Source: Actinacidiphila bryophytorum | GTDB taxonomy: Bacteria; Actinomycetota; Actinomycetes; Streptomycetales; Streptomycetaceae | Reading direction: 5' to 3' | Length of the DNA: 64,000 nucleotides | Assembly: GCF_016916835.1 (NCBI RefSeq) | Contig: NZ_JAFFIX010000009.1 | Span: forward strand, 186,001 to 250,000 | Shown here: positions 19,837-28,465 of the stretch, one piece after another | Numbering within the stretch: the stretch's first letter is position 1 | Layout: the number at the start of each line of letters is the position of its first letter | Program-made: the position numbers and the translations under genes | Notes under the pieces: generated by a model | What the model saw: only the letters and a program-made list of their open reading frames with translations | Databases searched by the model: none | What the model was told of the DNA's origin: nothing

Positions 19837-20220
19837 GGGGCACCTCCCTCCTCGGGGCCTTCCTCCGAGTCGAATCCGATACTGCTTACTGATCGTATCC
19901 ACGCGCGGGAAAAACCTGTGGTTCCCCGATCGCGCTGGACAGCCGGGTGTCACCCCTCACACGGCCGTGCTTCCCCTCCCCCTGCCCACTGCGATGGTAG
20001 ATGCGACCGGATGCCGGCGTTCCCAGTGTCGCGCACGCCCCGCCGCCGCCGCGCCGTCTCCGGCATCCTGCCCCCGAGCGGGCGGCCCAGGCCCCGCCTC
20101 CCCAAACGGATGTGATTCCACCCCGCACCCCGTGCTAATCTTCTGCATGTCGGAAGGCACTCCCACTCCACAGGACCGACCGGTCCACCGGATGTGTGAG
20201 AATCGAACGGCAGCACCCAT
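19837..20220. other. Intergenic region between fhaA and tRNA-Leu
   Basis: 384 bp of divergent regulatory DNA. It must hold the promoter of the fhaA-to-pknB operon; the AT-richer stretch around 19875-19915 contains an imperfect GATAC...GTATC repeat and is the likely place. On the plus strand, TAATCT at 20136-20141 with TGATTC 17 bp upstream is a weak candidate promoter for the tRNA. I see no coding signal. Confidence 0.45.
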
Positions 20221-20304
20221 GCGCGGGTGGCGGAATAGGCAGACGCGCTGGATTCAGGTTCCAGTGCCCGAAAGGGCGTGGGGGTTCAACTCCCCCCTCG
20301 CGCA
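20221..20304 (+). tRNA. tRNA-Leu (anticodon CAG)
   Basis: The 84-nt gene folds as a class II tRNA. The acceptor GCGCGGG pairs with CTCGCGC, the anticodon arm CTGGA-TTCAGGT-TCCAG gives CAG (reads CUG), and the long variable arm TGCCCGAAAGGGCGT is typical of Leu. The T arm has loop TTCAACT, and the discriminator is A. CCA is not encoded. CUG is the main Leu codon in this DNA, so the gene is probably a major isoacceptor. It directly precedes an accessory-looking biosynthetic operon. Confidence 0.95.
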
Positions 20305-20320
20305 CAAGAGCAGTACCAGA

Positions 20321-20367
20321 GAAGGTGCCCCCCTCCGGTGACGGAAGTCATCGAGGGGGGCACCTTC
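20321..20367 (+). terminator. Terminator after tRNA-Leu
   Basis: Perfect 14-bp outer stem (20321-20334 with 20354-20367), extended inward by CGGTGAC/GTCATCG around a GGAA tetraloop. It starts 17 bp after the tRNA and insulates it from the aminotransferase operon. Confidence 0.85.
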
Positions 20368-20474
20368 CGTTGTGCCGGGGGTCGGCATGCGGTGCGGTGG
20401 CCAAGCTTCCACCAAGCGGGGCGACCTACAGTGGCCCACCACTTCGTGGCCCACCAGGACAGGAAAAATACCCC

Positions 20475-21866
20475 ATGATGGATAATGCGCACACTCTGGA
20501 CGATGTCGCCCGGCGCCACCTCTGGCTGCACTTCACGGACCATTCGGAATTCGCGGACTCCCCCGTTCCGATGATCGTGCGGGGGGAAGGCGCGTACATT
20601 TTCGACCAGAACGGCCGCAGGTACCTGGACGGGATATCGGGGCTCCTTGTCACACAACTGGGGCACGGCCGCACCGAGTTAGTGAGTGCCGCCGCGAAGC
20701 AGGCACAGGAGCTGGCCTTCTTTCCGTTGTGGTCGTTCGCGCACCCGACGGCCGTCGAGCTGGCCGGGAGAATCGCGGACGCGGCGCCGGGGGATCTGAA
20801 CCGGGTGTTCTTCACCAGCGGTGGAAGCGAGGCCGTCGAATCGGCCTGGAAGCTCGCCAAGCTCTATTTCAAGCTGACGGGCAAGCCCTCGAAGACGAAG
20901 GTGATCAGCCGTGCCGGCGCCTATCACGGCACCACCCACGGCGCCCTGTCGATCACCGGGATCCCCAGTTACCGGCAGCCGTACGAGCCGCTGGTGCCGG
21001 GTGTGGTCAGGGCGCCGAACACCGACTTCTACCGTTCGCAGCAGGTCACGGGGGACCTCGCCGTCTCCGGCGACGAGGAGGCCTTCGGGCGCTGGGCCGC
21101 GGAGGAGGTGGGGCGGCTGATCGAGCGGGAGGGTGCGGACACCGTTGCCGCCGTCTTCGTCGAACCCGTGCAGAACTCCGGCGGCTGCCTCACCCCGCCG
21201 CCGGGGTATTTCGCGCGGCTGCGGGAGATATGCGACACCTACGACGTACTGCTCGTCTCGGACGAGGTCATCTGCGGATACGGGCGGCTCGGCACGATGT
21301 TCGGCTGCCAGAAGTTCGGATACCTCCCCGACATCATCACCTCGGCCAAGGGACTCACCTCCGGCTACTCGCCCATCGGCGCGATGATCGCCTCCGACCG
21401 GCTGTTCGAGCCCTTTGCGAGCGACGGCACGATCTTCACCCACGGATACACCTTCGGCGGGCACCCGGTGTCGGCCGCCGTCGCGCTGGCGAATCTCGAC
21501 ATCTTCGAGCGCGAGGGAATTCTCGAACACGTGACGGAGAACGAGCCGGTCTTCCGCAGCATTCTGGAACGGCTTTACGACCTTCCCATCGTGGGCGACG
21601 TGCGGGGCGCCGGGTACTTCTTCGGCGTCGAACTCGTCAAGGACAAGGACAAGCGCACGGTTTTCACCGCGGAGGAGTGCGACACGGTACTCGGCGGGCG
21701 TTTCTCGCAGGCGCTGCTCGACGCGGGCCTGTATTGCAGGACCGCGGGCGACCAGGGCGACCGGGTGGTGCAGCTGGCCCCTCCGCTGATCTGCGGCGAG
21801 GAGCACTTCGAGGAGATCGAGGCAGCACTGCGGACGGTCCTGTCCGAAGCCTGGAAGATGCTCTAG
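20475..21866 (+). CDS. Class III PLP-dependent aminotransferase
   Basis: A 463-residue fold-type I aminotransferase. Typical omega-aminotransferase motifs: FTSGGSEAVESAWKLAK, RAGAYHGTTHGALS, LLVSDEVICGYGRLG (PLP-pyridine Asp), and the PLP lysine K292 in TSAKGLTSGYSPIG. Class III enzymes interconvert aldehydes or ketones and amines. First gene of a four-gene operon with a reductase-terminated NRPS-like enzyme that would release an aldehyde, so amination of that aldehyde is the natural inference. Codon 69 is TTA (20679-20681), rare in Streptomyces and read by bldA tRNA. ATG 20475 follows AGGAAA. Start-proximal codons are less GC-biased than neighbouring core genes. Confidence 0.9.
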   Translation: MMDNAHTLDDVARRHLWLHFTDHSEFADSPVPMIVRGEGAYIFDQNGRRYLDGISGLLVTQLGHGRTELVSAAAKQAQELAFFPLWSFAHPTAVELAGRIADAAPGDLNRVFFTSGGSEAVESAWKLAKLYFKLTGKPSKTKVISRAGAYHGTTHGALSITGIPSYRQPYEPLVPGVVRAPNTDFYRSQQVTGDLAVSGDEEAFGRWAAEEVGRLIEREGADTVAAVFVEPVQNSGGCLTPPPGYFARLREICDTYDVLLVSDEVICGYGRLGTMFGCQKFGYLPDIITSAKGLTSGYSPIGAMIASDRLFEPFASDGTIFTHGYTFGGHPVSAAVALANLDIFEREGILEHVTENEPVFRSILERLYDLPIVGDVRGAGYFFGVELVKDKDKRTVFTAEECDTVLGGRFSQALLDAGLYCRTAGDQGDRVVQLAPPLICGEEHFEEIEAALRTVLSEAWKML

Positions 21867-21868
21867 GG

Positions 21869-22939
21869 GTGGCGGCGACGAGTGCGCGGCCCGGCTGGGA
21901 GCTGAGCGGCACGCTCCCCGGGCGGGTGGCACCGACGTGCCTGTTCGACTCGGCCGGCTGGCTGGGGCGGTGGGCCACAGCGCAGATCGAGACCTTCGAC
22001 ACCGTCGACTACGTGGTGGAGCGCGCCGCCGGGGACCTGCCCCGGCAGGTGCTGCCGCTCTACACGGTCAAGTTCTCGCCCTTCTGGCAGGGCTACGAAC
22101 TGCAGACCGGGGTGGCACCGCTGTGCCCGGGGCCGATCGTCTTCGCCGGGTCCGTGTACTCGATGTACACCAAGCGCGGCCATGTGCCGGACGACCTGGT
22201 GGACGGCGCCTTCCAGGAGGCGGCAGGGCGGATCGCCCGGCAGGAGGCCAGCCTGCTGGTCGTCCCGAACCTGACGGACGAGGGCGTCGCCGACTGGGTG
22301 CGGAGGGCGGGCGAACCGGCCGGGCGGGTGCTGCTGGACCTGACCTACCACTGCGAACTCGCGGGCGGCTTCCAGGAGTACCTGCACCGCCTGGACACGA
22401 AAATCCGCAGGGACGTGGACCGGCGGCGGCGCCGGGCGCACGAGCGCGGGCTGCGCGTACGGCTGCTGGCACCGGACGAGGCCGAGCCGTACCTGGAGCG
22501 GGCGCTGCAGCTCACCGTCGGCACCTCCGACCACCACAGCTGGCCCGCGCTGTACGACCTGCCGACGCTGCGGCTGCTGCTGTCGGTGCCCGGCTCGGTC
22601 ACCGCGCTGGCCGAAGCGGACGGCGAGGTGCTGGGGGTCTTCTTCGGGTTCCGGCACGGCGACGAGGTCGTCTTCCTCACCGGCGGCGTCCAGTACGACA
22701 GCCTCGGCAGGTACAGCACCTACGTCGCCCTGATGTACCACTGCATCGAGTGGGCGCACCAGAACGGGGTGCGCCGCATCGAGTGGGGCCGCGACAACTA
22801 CCGCTTCAAGGAGCGGCACGGCCTGACCCCCGTGCAGCTGTGGGGCCTGGTCTACGCGCCCGAGGGCGACACGCGGACGGCGGGGAAGGCCGCGCACATG
22901 CACCGCTTCCTGTCCGACTACATGGAATCGTCCAGATGA
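21869..22939 (+). CDS. GNAT-fold protein of the CelD/FemAB-like type
   Basis: A 356-residue soluble protein. The C-terminal half carries the pattern of the CelD/BcsL/FemAB-like acetyltransferase group: GEVLGVFFGFRHGDEVVFLTGG, RYSTYVALMYHCIEWA, then IEWGRDNYRFKERHG. Members transfer acyl groups from CoA or, in Fem-type enzymes, amino acids from aminoacyl-tRNA; which applies is not decided by sequence. GTG 21869 lies 2 bp after the aminotransferase stop, so the genes are coupled. No TTA codon was seen. A likely job is N-acylation or aminoacylation of the pathway's amine. Confidence 0.7.
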   Translation: MAATSARPGWELSGTLPGRVAPTCLFDSAGWLGRWATAQIETFDTVDYVVERAAGDLPRQVLPLYTVKFSPFWQGYELQTGVAPLCPGPIVFAGSVYSMYTKRGHVPDDLVDGAFQEAAGRIARQEASLLVVPNLTDEGVADWVRRAGEPAGRVLLDLTYHCELAGGFQEYLHRLDTKIRRDVDRRRRRAHERGLRVRLLAPDEAEPYLERALQLTVGTSDHHSWPALYDLPTLRLLLSVPGSVTALAEADGEVLGVFFGFRHGDEVVFLTGGVQYDSLGRYSTYVALMYHCIEWAHQNGVRRIEWGRDNYRFKERHGLTPVQLWGLVYAPEGDTRTAGKAAHMHRFLSDYMESSR

Positions 22940-24135
22940 CGCGGGCCGCCCGGTTACGGGTCGGCCTGCTCCTGGCGGGCATCGTCAGTGCCAACGCCTC
23001 CTACACCGTCCTGATCCCCTTCGTTCCCGAACTGGAGCGCAGGGTCCACATGGACGGGCTCGGCCTGGCGCTCACCTTCGCGCTGTTCGCGGCGGCCAAG
23101 GCGCTCTTCCAGCCGGTCGGCGGGGCGTGGAGCGACCGGTGGCAGGCGCGTTCCGTGGCCTTCACCGGGCTCGGCGTGGTCGCGCTGTCGGTGACCTGGC
23201 TGGCCTTCTCCACCTCGCAGTGGGAGCTGCTGGGCGCACGCGTCGCCTGGGGGGCGGGCGAGGGGATCCTGACGCCTGCGCTCTACCACGGGGCGACGCT
23301 GCTGTGCGGTGAGCACCGCATCCCCGACCACCGGATGATGGGCTGGTTCGGGACGGCGTCGGTCACCGGTTTCCTGCTGGGCCCGGTCGTCGCCGGGTCG
23401 GGTTCCGCGCTCGGCCTCACCACGCTGTGCGTCCTGGGGGCCGCGGCGACCGTCGCCACCGCCTTCGGCGTCTTCCGCGCGATCCCGCGGGAGGCACGCG
23501 CGGGCGCCGTGGAAGGGGAGGCGGCGCCGGACCCTGCGGCGGGCGGCCGTGCGCCGCGGCACTGGATGATGCTGGTGCTGGTCTTCGGCGTGCTGGACCT
23601 GGTGGCCGGGCTCACCTCCTCGGCGCTGGAACCCACCATCCCGCTCTACATCGCCGCGGCGGGGGAGTCCACCGTGGTCATCTCCTCGGTCTTCACCGTC
23701 GGGATGGCCACCTTCGCGCTGGTCTCCACCGTCCTCGGCCGTGTCGCCGAGAAGTGGTCGGTGGAGACGCTGGTCACCGTCGGCCTGGTGACGGGGACGG
23801 TGGGCACCGCGGGGATCTCGCTGAGCAACCACCAGATCCCGCTGATGTGCTGCTTCGTCCTCATCATGACCGGCCAGCCCAGCGTGTACATCGCCGCCCG
23901 GAAGGGAGTCGCCGCGCTGCGGTCGGCGGGCGGGCGGCTGGGGATCTCCTTCGGGGTCTTCGGCGCCATATCGGATCTCGGCGAGGTCGTCGGCCCGCTG
24001 GCGGGGTCCGGGCTCTACGCGCTCGGCGGCCGCCAGGGCTTCATCTGGCTGGCGATCATCGGCATGACCCTTTTGACCGTTGTCCTAGGAATTTACCGAA
24101 GGTGGTCGGCGGTGGCCCGGCCGGTCACCGCCTGA
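22936..24135 (+). CDS. MFS exporter
   Basis: A 399-residue 12-helix major facilitator. TM1 reads LLLAGIVSANASYTVLIPFV, and the A-type loop between TM2 and TM3 is GGAWSDRWQARSV. GFLLGPVVAG in TM5 resembles an antiporter motif. The start overlaps the preceding stop (ATGA). Codon 7 is TTA (22954-22956), so translation should depend strongly on bldA tRNA. In this operon it most plausibly exports the product of the A-T-R/aminotransferase pathway. Confidence 0.88.
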   Translation: MTRAARLRVGLLLAGIVSANASYTVLIPFVPELERRVHMDGLGLALTFALFAAAKALFQPVGGAWSDRWQARSVAFTGLGVVALSVTWLAFSTSQWELLGARVAWGAGEGILTPALYHGATLLCGEHRIPDHRMMGWFGTASVTGFLLGPVVAGSGSALGLTTLCVLGAAATVATAFGVFRAIPREARAGAVEGEAAPDPAAGGRAPRHWMMLVLVFGVLDLVAGLTSSALEPTIPLYIAAAGESTVVISSVFTVGMATFALVSTVLGRVAEKWSVETLVTVGLVTGTVGTAGISLSNHQIPLMCCFVLIMTGQPSVYIAARKGVAALRSAGGRLGISFGVFGAISDLGEVVGPLAGSGLYALGGRQGFIWLAIIGMTLLTVVLGIYRRWSAVARPVTA

Positions 24136-24155
24136 ATCCAGAACGGGGTTCGAGA

Positions 24156-27100
24156 ATGCCGTCAGGACAGCAGGAACCAGGACTGCAGGAAGGGGACCGC
24201 CCCTCCTGTTTCAGGGGAAGGTCCGTTCCCTATCCGGTCGACAGTACGGTGCTGCAGCTCTTCGAGAGGCAGGCGGCCGGGGCTCCCGAGCGCCCCGCGC
24301 TGACCTTCGGCGGGGAGACGCTGACGTACGGCGAGCTGAACGGGCGGGCCAACCGGCTCGCCGAGCGATTACGCACCCTCGGCGTCCGGCGCGGCGACTT
24401 CGTACCGCTGGTCATGGGGAACTGCCTGGAACTGCCCTTGTCGATGATCGCCCTCATGAAGCTCGCGGCCCCCTTCGTCCCCGTGGACGACACCTGGCCC
24501 AGGGAGCGCTTCGAGGAGGTGATCGCCGCGCTGGACCCCCCGGTGGTCCTCACGGCGGGGAAGGTGGACCCGCCGGCGGAAGACGCCAGGTCCGTCCTGG
24601 TGGACGCGGCCTCCCTCGACGAACTGCACTCCAACCACCACGGACCCGCCGCCGGCCTCTCCGACCTCGCCTACGGCTTCTTCACCTCCGGCTCGACCGG
24701 TGTTCCCAAATGCGCTCTCAATATCCACCGCGGGCTGCTCAACCGCTTTGTCCACATGACGCGCCGCTTCGGCGGCGGCTCCGACGTCGTCCTGCAGAAC
24801 AGCAGGCACGTCTTCGACTCCTCCCTGTGGCAGCTGCTGTGGCCGCTGACCAACGGCAGCCGGGTGGTGATACCGGAGCGCTCGGGAATCCTGGACCTCA
24901 CCGCGACGGTGGAGGTGATCCGCCGCCACCAGGTGACGATGACCGACTTCGTGCCGTCCATCTTCAACGCGCTGGTGGACCTGCTGAGCGCCCGGCCCTC
25001 CTACGTCAGGGACCTGGCGTCGCTGCGCCGGCTGCTCGTCGGCGGCGAGGAGATCAGCGTGCCGGCCGTGCACGCCTTCCGCGCCATGCTGCCCGCGGTC
25101 GGCATCACCAACACCTACGGGCCGACCGAGGCCGCGATCGGCTCGGTCTTCCACGACGTCGGCGACGACGACGTCGAGACGATCCCGATCGGCCTCCCCA
25201 TCGACAACACCTACGCCGTCGTCGTGGACGACGACATGGCCCCGCTCGGCCCGACCGCCGTCGGCGAGATCTGCATCGGCGGCGACTGCCTGGGCCTGGG
25301 CTACCTCGACGACCCCGCGAAGACCGACGCGGCCTTCGTGCCCAACCCCTTCGCCGAGATCCCCGGTTCCCGCCTCTACCGCACCGGCGACCTGGGCTTC
25401 CTGCGCACCGACGGGCTCATCCACTTCGTGGGCCGCCGCGACCAGCAGGTCAAGATCGGCGGCGTCCGTATCGAACTGTCCGAGGTGGAAGGGGCGCTGG
25501 CCGCGCACCCCGGGGTGCGCGAGGCGCGGGTGATCGCCCTGGACACCGCGGGCGTCAAGGTGCTGGGCGCCTTCGTCACCGCCCGGTCGGTGCTCACCGC
25601 CGAGGAACTGCGGGCGCACGCCGAGACGGCCCTGGCCCCGGGGCTGCGGCCCAAGCGGTACTTCCTCGTCGACGCTTTCCCGCTGACGCCCAACGGCAAG
25701 CTCGACCGCAAGGCGCTCGCGGGACTGGCCGCACCGGCGAAGAAGCCGGCAGGGGCGGTGGCGCTCACCCCGGCGGAGCGCGCCGTCGCCGACATCTGGC
25801 TCAGCCTGCTGCCCTGCGACGAGGTGACCGCCGACGACGACTTCTTCGCCTGCGGCGGCGACTCGCTGGCCGCGCTGCGGCTGACCCTGGCCCTCGAAGT
25901 CGACTCCGGGGTCAAGCTCTCGGTCAAGGACATCGTCAACGCCCCGACGCTGCGCGGCCAGGCGGCCCTGGTGTCCGGGGCGGGCACTGCGACGACCGCG
26001 CCCGCCGCCCCGAGCCGCGACCTTTTCGCCCCCGACCTGGACCTGCCCGCCGACGTCCGCGTCAGCGGTGCAGTGCCGCGCGGCCCCGTCGAGAACGTCC
26101 TGCTGACCGGCGCCACCGGATTCATCGGCGCCCACCTGCTGCACGAACTGCTCGCGCGCACCTCGGCGACCGTCCACTGCCTGGTGCGCGGCACGGACCG
26201 GGCCTCGGCGTACGAGCGCCTCGTCGCGAACCTCAGGGAGCAGCGGCTGTGGGCCGAGGCCCACGCGGACCGCGTCGTCGTGGTCAACGGCGACCTCGCC
26301 GAGCCGCGCTTCGGGCTGTCGGACGCGGACTACGACGCGCTCGCCGACCGGGTCGACACCATCGTCCACAACGGCGCCCTGGTGAACCTGCTGCTCTCCT
26401 ACCAGGCCCACCGCGCGGTCAACGTGCTGAGCACCCGGCAGATCATCAGCTTCGCCGCCACCGGTCCCGTCAAGCGGCTGCACTACGTCTCGACGCTCGG
26501 GGTGTGCGTGCCGCAGCCGGACGCCGCGCCCGCCGCGTCCCCGGTCCGCGAGGCGTCCGTGCTGGGCACTCCACCGCCCGTGCGCGGCTACGACCAGTCC
26601 AAGTGGGTCGCCGAGCACCTGCTCGACGCGGCCGCAGAACGCGGACTGCCCACGGCCGTCTACCGGCTGGGCGAGGTGATGCCGCACTCGGTGCACGGCG
26701 TGCCCAGCCGGCGCGGGCTCGCCGACGGCCTGGTGAAGGCCTGCATCCGCACCGGTCTGGCCTTCAAGAGCCCGATCAGGATGGACTACACGCCGGTCGA
26801 CTACGTCAGCGGCTTCGTCGTGGCGTCCGTCCTGCGCTACGAGACCGGCTGCTTCCACGTCCTGCAGCCGCGTGCGGTGGACTTCGACGAGCTGCTGGCC
26901 GCCTTCGCCGGGCACTTCCCCCTGCAATGGGTGGACTACCGGGACTTCTGGTGCGCCCTCGACGACCTGCACGACCTGCACGACCTGCACGACGTGCACG
27001 GCCGGCACGAGGACGGCTCGGACCCGGACGGGCTGGTGCGGCTGCTGTCCGCCCTGCCCAGGCCCGACGCGGCCTTCGACCCCGCCGACCTGGCCTCGCT

Positions 27101-27227
27101 CTTCTCCGACAGCACGGCCCTGTTCGCCAGGGCGCGCACCCAGCGGTTCCTGGACCGGGAGCGGCTGGCCTGGCCCGAGGTGGGGCGGGAGGTGTTCGAG
27201 CGCTACGCGGCCTACTACCGGGCGTGA
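24156..27227 (+). CDS. NRPS-like A-T-R enzyme (adenylation, carrier protein, thioester reductase)
   Basis: A 1023-residue three-domain enzyme. The adenylation domain (about 25-515) has YGFFTSGSTGVPKC, FDSSLW, TNTYGPTEAAIG, YRTGDLG and the C-terminal PNGKLDRKAL lysine. The carrier protein shows GGDSLAAL with phosphopantetheine Ser570. The reductase (about 640-1023) has GATGFIGAHLL for NADPH binding and Y812/K816 in YDQSKW. There is no condensation domain, so one acid is activated, loaded and released as aldehyde or alcohol, as in Lys2 and carboxylate reductases. My by-eye binding-pocket reading is D-S-W-D-L-G-T-I-G, which I do not recognise. Codon 72 is TTA (24369-24371). Near the C-terminus is a 4x DLH/DVH repeat (26964-26999). 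Confidence 0.92.
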   Translation: MPSGQQEPGLQEGDRPSCFRGRSVPYPVDSTVLQLFERQAAGAPERPALTFGGETLTYGELNGRANRLAERLRTLGVRRGDFVPLVMGNCLELPLSMIALMKLAAPFVPVDDTWPRERFEEVIAALDPPVVLTAGKVDPPAEDARSVLVDAASLDELHSNHHGPAAGLSDLAYGFFTSGSTGVPKCALNIHRGLLNRFVHMTRRFGGGSDVVLQNSRHVFDSSLWQLLWPLTNGSRVVIPERSGILDLTATVEVIRRHQVTMTDFVPSIFNALVDLLSARPSYVRDLASLRRLLVGGEEISVPAVHAFRAMLPAVGITNTYGPTEAAIGSVFHDVGDDDVETIPIGLPIDNTYAVVVDDDMAPLGPTAVGEICIGGDCLGLGYLDDPAKTDAAFVPNPFAEIPGSRLYRTGDLGFLRTDGLIHFVGRRDQQVKIGGVRIELSEVEGALAAHPGVREARVIALDTAGVKVLGAFVTARSVLTAEELRAHAETALAPGLRPKRYFLVDAFPLTPNGKLDRKALAGLAAPAKKPAGAVALTPAERAVADIWLSLLPCDEVTADDDFFACGGDSLAALRLTLALEVDSGVKLSVKDIVNAPTLRGQAALVSGAGTATTAPAAPSRDLFAPDLDLPADVRVSGAVPRGPVENVLLTGATGFIGAHLLHELLARTSATVHCLVRGTDRASAYERLVANLREQRLWAEAHADRVVVVNGDLAEPRFGLSDADYDALADRVDTIVHNGALVNLLLSYQAHRAVNVLSTRQIISFAATGPVKRLHYVSTLGVCVPQPDAAPAASPVREASVLGTPPPVRGYDQSKWVAEHLLDAAAERGLPTAVYRLGEVMPHSVHGVPSRRGLADGLVKACIRTGLAFKSPIRMDYTPVDYVSGFVVASVLRYETGCFHVLQPRAVDFDELLAAFAGHFPLQWVDYRDFWCALDDLHDLHDLHDVHGRHEDGSDPDGLVRLLSALPRPDAAFDPADLASLFSDSTALFARARTQRFLDRERLAWPEVGREVFERYAAYYRA
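26964..26999 (+). repeat. 9-bp coding repeat (DLH x3, DVH) in the A-T-R gene
   Basis: Four tandem copies of GACCTGCAC, the last with one change (GACGTGCAC). They encode Asp-Leu-His repeats followed by GRHEDG in the reductase domain. The repeat is in-frame and slippage-prone, and gives a local His/Asp-rich patch. Confidence 0.85.
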
Positions 27228-27364
27228 AGGCGCGGTGTGAAGGCGGCGGCGTGGAGGAGTGGCACAGCGCCGGGAACCGGGGCAGGGTGGTGTCCGTTGG
27301 AGCCATTGGGCAAAGGAATCGTCAAGTGGCGCGGCCCGCGCCGGATTGAGCAGGGAGATCCACC

Positions 27365-27940
27365 ATGGGTGTCAGCCTCTCCAAGGGCGGCAATGTCTCA
27401 CTGACGAAGGAGGCCCCCGGACTGACGGCGGTCACCGTCGGCCTGGGCTGGGACGTCCGCACGACCACGGGTACGGACTTCGACCTCGACGCGAGCGCGC
27501 TGCTGCTCGACGCGGCGGGCAAGGTCGTCTCGGACAAGCACTTCGTGTTCTTCAACAACCTCAAGAGCCCCGACGGCTCGGTCGAGCACACCGGTGACAA
27601 CCTCACCGGTGAGGGCGAGGGCGACGACGAGGCCATCAAGGTGAATCTCGCCGGGGTGCCCGCCGAGGTGGACAAGATCGTCTTCCCGGTCTCGATCTAC
27701 GACGGCGAGACCCGCCAGCAGAGCTTCGGCCAGGTGCGCAACGCGTTCATCCGGGTCGTCAACCAGGCGGGCGGCACCGAGATCGCCCGCTACGACCTCA
27801 CCGAGGACGCCTCGACGGAGACCGCCATGGTCTTCGGCGAGCTGTACCGCAACGGGGCCGAGTGGAAGTTCCGCGCGGTCGGCCAGGGGTATGCCTCGGG
27901 CCTGCGCGGCATCGCCCAGGACTTCGGCGTCAACCTCTGA
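27365..27940 (+). CDS. TerD-family stress protein
   Basis: A 191-residue cytosolic protein of the TerD/TerZ/CABP family. Calcium-binding signature [13 protein letters not shown], the [21 protein letters not shown] loop split over two strands, and the duplicated acidic site near [10 protein letters not shown]. Such proteins are linked to tellurite and stress resistance and, in Streptomyces, to normal development. ATG 27365 has GGGAG upstream. It is the first conserved gene after the tRNA-associated operon, transcribed separately and convergent with marR. Confidence 0.93.
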   Translation: MGVSLSKGGNVSLTKEAPGLTAVTVGLGWDVRTTTGTDFDLDASALLLDAAGKVVSDKHFVFFNNLKSPDGSVEHTGDNLTGEGEGDDEAIKVNLAGVPAEVDKIVFPVSIYDGETRQQSFGQVRNAFIRVVNQAGGTEIARYDLTEDASTETAMVFGELYRNGAEWKFRAVGQGYASGLRGIAQDFGVNL

Positions 27941-27961
27941 CGCAGGAGTCCGCGCCGCGGC

Positions 27962-28396
27962 TCAGGGATGGGCCGCGGCGTCCGCGTTGTAGCGGACCAG
28001 GTAGCGGGCGAAGCGCTCCAGGTCCTCCGGGTCCCAGTCGGCCAGCCGGACCCGGATGGACTCCTGTCTGCGCGCACGGGCCGCGGCCAGGATCTCGACG
28101 CCGCCGGGCGCCAGGTGCAGCACCTGCACCCGGTGGTCGGCCTCGTCCACCCGCCGCTCGATGAAGCCGAGCCTCTCCAGCGACGCCACCTGCCGGCTGA
28201 CCGTGGACTTGTCCAGCAGGTAGTGCGCCGCCAGGTCGGTGGCGCGGCAGCCCTGCTGCTCCTCCAGGTGGGCCAGGATCGTGTAGGCCACGAGCGACAG
28301 TTCGGGGTGCATACGGGCGGCGGTGGCCCGCGCTCTGCGGGCGAACGCGGTCAGTTCCCGCTGGACGGTGTCCAGGGACGACTCCCGTGCGCTCAT
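27962..28396 (-). CDS. MarR-family transcriptional regulator
   Basis: A 144-residue winged-helix repressor type. The recognition region is CRATDLAAHYLLDKSTVSRQVASLERLGFIERR, and the wing holds DEADHRVQVLHLAPGG. ATG 28396 follows GAGGAG by 10 bases. A perfect palindrome 70-84 bp upstream is a likely autoregulatory operator. The gene is convergent with terD and in tandem behind the SpoIIE-type phosphatase gene. Ligand unknown. Confidence 0.9.
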   Translation of the reverse strand: MSARESSLDTVQRELTAFARRARATAARMHPELSLVAYTILAHLEEQQGCRATDLAAHYLLDKSTVSRQVASLERLGFIERRVDEADHRVQVLHLAPGGVEILAAARARRQESIRVRLADWDPEDLERFARYLVRYNADAAAHP

Positions 28397-28465
28397 GGCT
28401 GCGACTCCTCACGCCCGGCTCCCGGCCGACCGGTACGGGCCGACGGCCACCTGCGGAAACATGGT

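Noticed and set aside
24369-27008. Very long open frame on the minus strand opposite the A-T-R gene
   Set aside because: Composition is His/Gly/Val/Arg-rich with no family motifs, as expected for an antisense frame in GC-rich DNA; the plus-strand protein is unambiguous.
27228-27364. Possible attachment-site copy of the tRNA-Leu 3' end after the biosynthetic operon
   Set aside because: I looked for the tRNA 3' sequence in the gap before terD and found none; no integrase gene is present, so integration by an ICE or phage is not supported by sequence here.
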